Source: an uncultured Prevotella sp.
Lineage (GTDB): Bacteria; Bacteroidota; Bacteroidia; Bacteroidales; Bacteroidaceae
Direction: 5' to 3'
DNA length: 24,414 nt
Assembly (NCBI GenBank): GCA_900557035.1
Contig: USRA01000029.1
Location: 1-24,414, forward strand
In this document: piece by piece, positions 23,598 through 24,414 of the stretch
Position numbering within the stretch: the stretch's first letter is position 1
How the letters are laid out: each line of letters begins with the position of its first letter
The notes under the pieces: generated by a model
Database searches by the model: none
What the model was told of the DNA's origin: nothing
What the model saw: only the letters and a program-made list of their open reading frames with translations
Program-made: the position numbers and the translations under genes

Positions 23598-24414
23598 ATG
23601 ATGAGAAGAAAGACAACTTATAATTTTTTGCAAATCGTTATCATAACCGTTTTGTTTCTGCTGGTTTCATGTGGCGGAAATCGTTTTGTGGATTCCAAGA
23701 TGGCAAGTGCTGATAGTTTGATGGATGTCTGTCAGGATTCGGCACAGACAGCCTTAGCCATGCTTGATAGTCTAAAGGCGCAGAAGCCTGATATGAGCAA
23801 GGCACAACAGATGCATTATGATCTGATTTATGCCAAGGCGATGAACAAGAGCTTTGTGGATTTTACCACAGATAGCGTGATGAAGCGAGTGGTTGCCTAT
23901 TACGACAAGCACGGCTCTGTGAATGAGCGAATGCTGGCATATTATCTTTTAGGCTGTGTGTATCGGGATCTGCAGGATGCCCCTGCTTCTCTCGACAACT
24001 ACTATAAGGCAGTGGAGCTGGCTGATACCACGAGTGCCTCGTGTGATTATGCCTTGTTGGCTAGGATTCATGGCGCTATGGTAGTTTTGTATAACAAGGA
24101 ATCTTCTCCTCTGATGTCGATAAAAGAAGCGAAGCTTGCTGCTAAATACGCTTGGATGGCTAAGGATACATTGGCAGCAGTAGTTGCTTATCGCAACCAG
24201 GTTGGTGGTTATTATGACTTGGGCAATTCGGATTCTGTCTTGAGTATTTCCCTCAAAGCCCATGATTTCTGCAGAAAAAATGGGCTGGCTACAGAAATGT
24301 ATCATGGTTTGAATGCTATCATAGATGTCTATATTAATAGAAAAGATTATAAGCGTGCAGGTTATTATATCCAGATGATGCGGCAAAAAGCAGATCAGTT
24401 TATTACCCCAAGTC
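23598..24414 (+). CDS. TPR-type lipoprotein, 5' part (runs off window end)
   Basis: The frame is open from ATG 23598 (a second ATG follows at 23601) to the end of the window: 272 codons without a stop. Residues 8-25 form a lipoprotein signal (hydrophobic stretch ending LLVSC), so C25 would be lipidated. The mature part is helical with tetratricopeptide-like units: MLAYYLLGCVYRDLQDAPASLDNYYKAVELA (112-142) is a clear TPR, and further helical pairs continue to the edge. Proteins of this type are numerous in Bacteroides and Prevotella, often with a C-terminal membrane helix and sometimes a DNA-binding domain; whether that holds here cannot be seen. The function is unknown. Confidence 0.85.
   Translation, partial: MMRRKTTYNFLQIVIITVLFLLVSCGGNRFVDSKMASADSLMDVCQDSAQTALAMLDSLKAQKPDMSKAQQMHYDLIYAKAMNKSFVDFTTDSVMKRVVAYYDKHGSVNERMLAYYLLGCVYRDLQDAPASLDNYYKAVELADTTSASCDYALLARIHGAMVVLYNKESSPLMSIKEAKLAAKYAWMAKDTLAAVVAYRNQVGGYYDLGNSDSVLSISLKAHDFCRKNGLATEMYHGLNAIIDVYINRKDYKRAGYYIQMMRQKADQFITPS

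Noticed and set aside
23949..24386. 145-codon minus-strand frame at the right end
   Set aside because: It is antisense to the well-supported lipoprotein frame, which has a signal sequence and TPR pattern.
20592..24414. The right part as an integrated mobile element or defence island
   Set aside because: There is no integrase, transposase, terminal inverted repeats with target duplication, or defence gene; only repeats and one gene remnant are seen.

Overview
The window looks like a chromosomal segment of a Bacteroidota species, most likely Prevotellaceae (Prevotella/Segatella type). The evidence is: (i) promoters of the Bacteroidota form TTTG-N20-TAnnTTTG, including a textbook copy upstream of tRNA-Glu; (ii) A-rich translation starts with no clear Shine-Dalgarno sequence; (iii) the dcw gene order and lineage-type variants (MraY with a changed histidine motif, FtsW with a large loop, PASTA-containing FtsI); and (iv) a glycine-lipid acyltransferase pair and a TPR lipoprotein of kinds common in gut Bacteroidales. 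The species cannot be named from the sequence alone.

Layout. 1-5150 holds housekeeping genes: the 3' end of a DUF3109 gene (+) with a strong terminator; an exported rhamnosidase-N-domain-like protein (-); gyrB (-); rpsT preceded by tRNA-Glu(UUC) (-, one promoter, one terminator); and recO (+). From 20591 down to 5151 runs an almost unbroken minus-strand division and cell wall (dcw) cluster in the order rsmH, ftsL-like, ftsI, murE, mraY, murD, ftsW, murG, murC, ftsQ, ftsA, ftsZ. It supplies the cytoplasmic steps of peptidoglycan precursor synthesis (MurE/D/C), the membrane steps (MraY, MurG), the septal synthase (FtsW-FtsI), and the divisome scaffold (FtsQ, FtsL, FtsA, FtsZ). MurE carries the DNPR signature of meso-diaminopimelate ligases. 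No mraZ lies at the head of the cluster. A second promoter-like element sits between ftsW and murG, so the 3' half may have its own transcription.

20592-20964 is a divergent regulatory region with a -7 box for each side. To its right, on the + strand, are a PlsC-type acyltransferase and a GNAT/hemolysin-type N-acyltransferase resembling GlsA and GlsB, which make glycine lipids in Bacteroides.

22867-23597 is the only clearly accessory-looking part. It has a large stem-loop, eleven copies of the octamer GTGAAGAG/CTCTTCAC in both orientations, a 23-bp tandem repeat, two successive two-tier hairpins, and a 47-codon remnant of a BRO-N/DinD-like gene. After it, a TPR-type lipoprotein gene starts at 23598 and runs off the window. 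I found no CRISPR array, intact mobile element or clearly new multi-gene system. The repeat/hairpin/gene-remnant junction is the best candidate for something undescribed.
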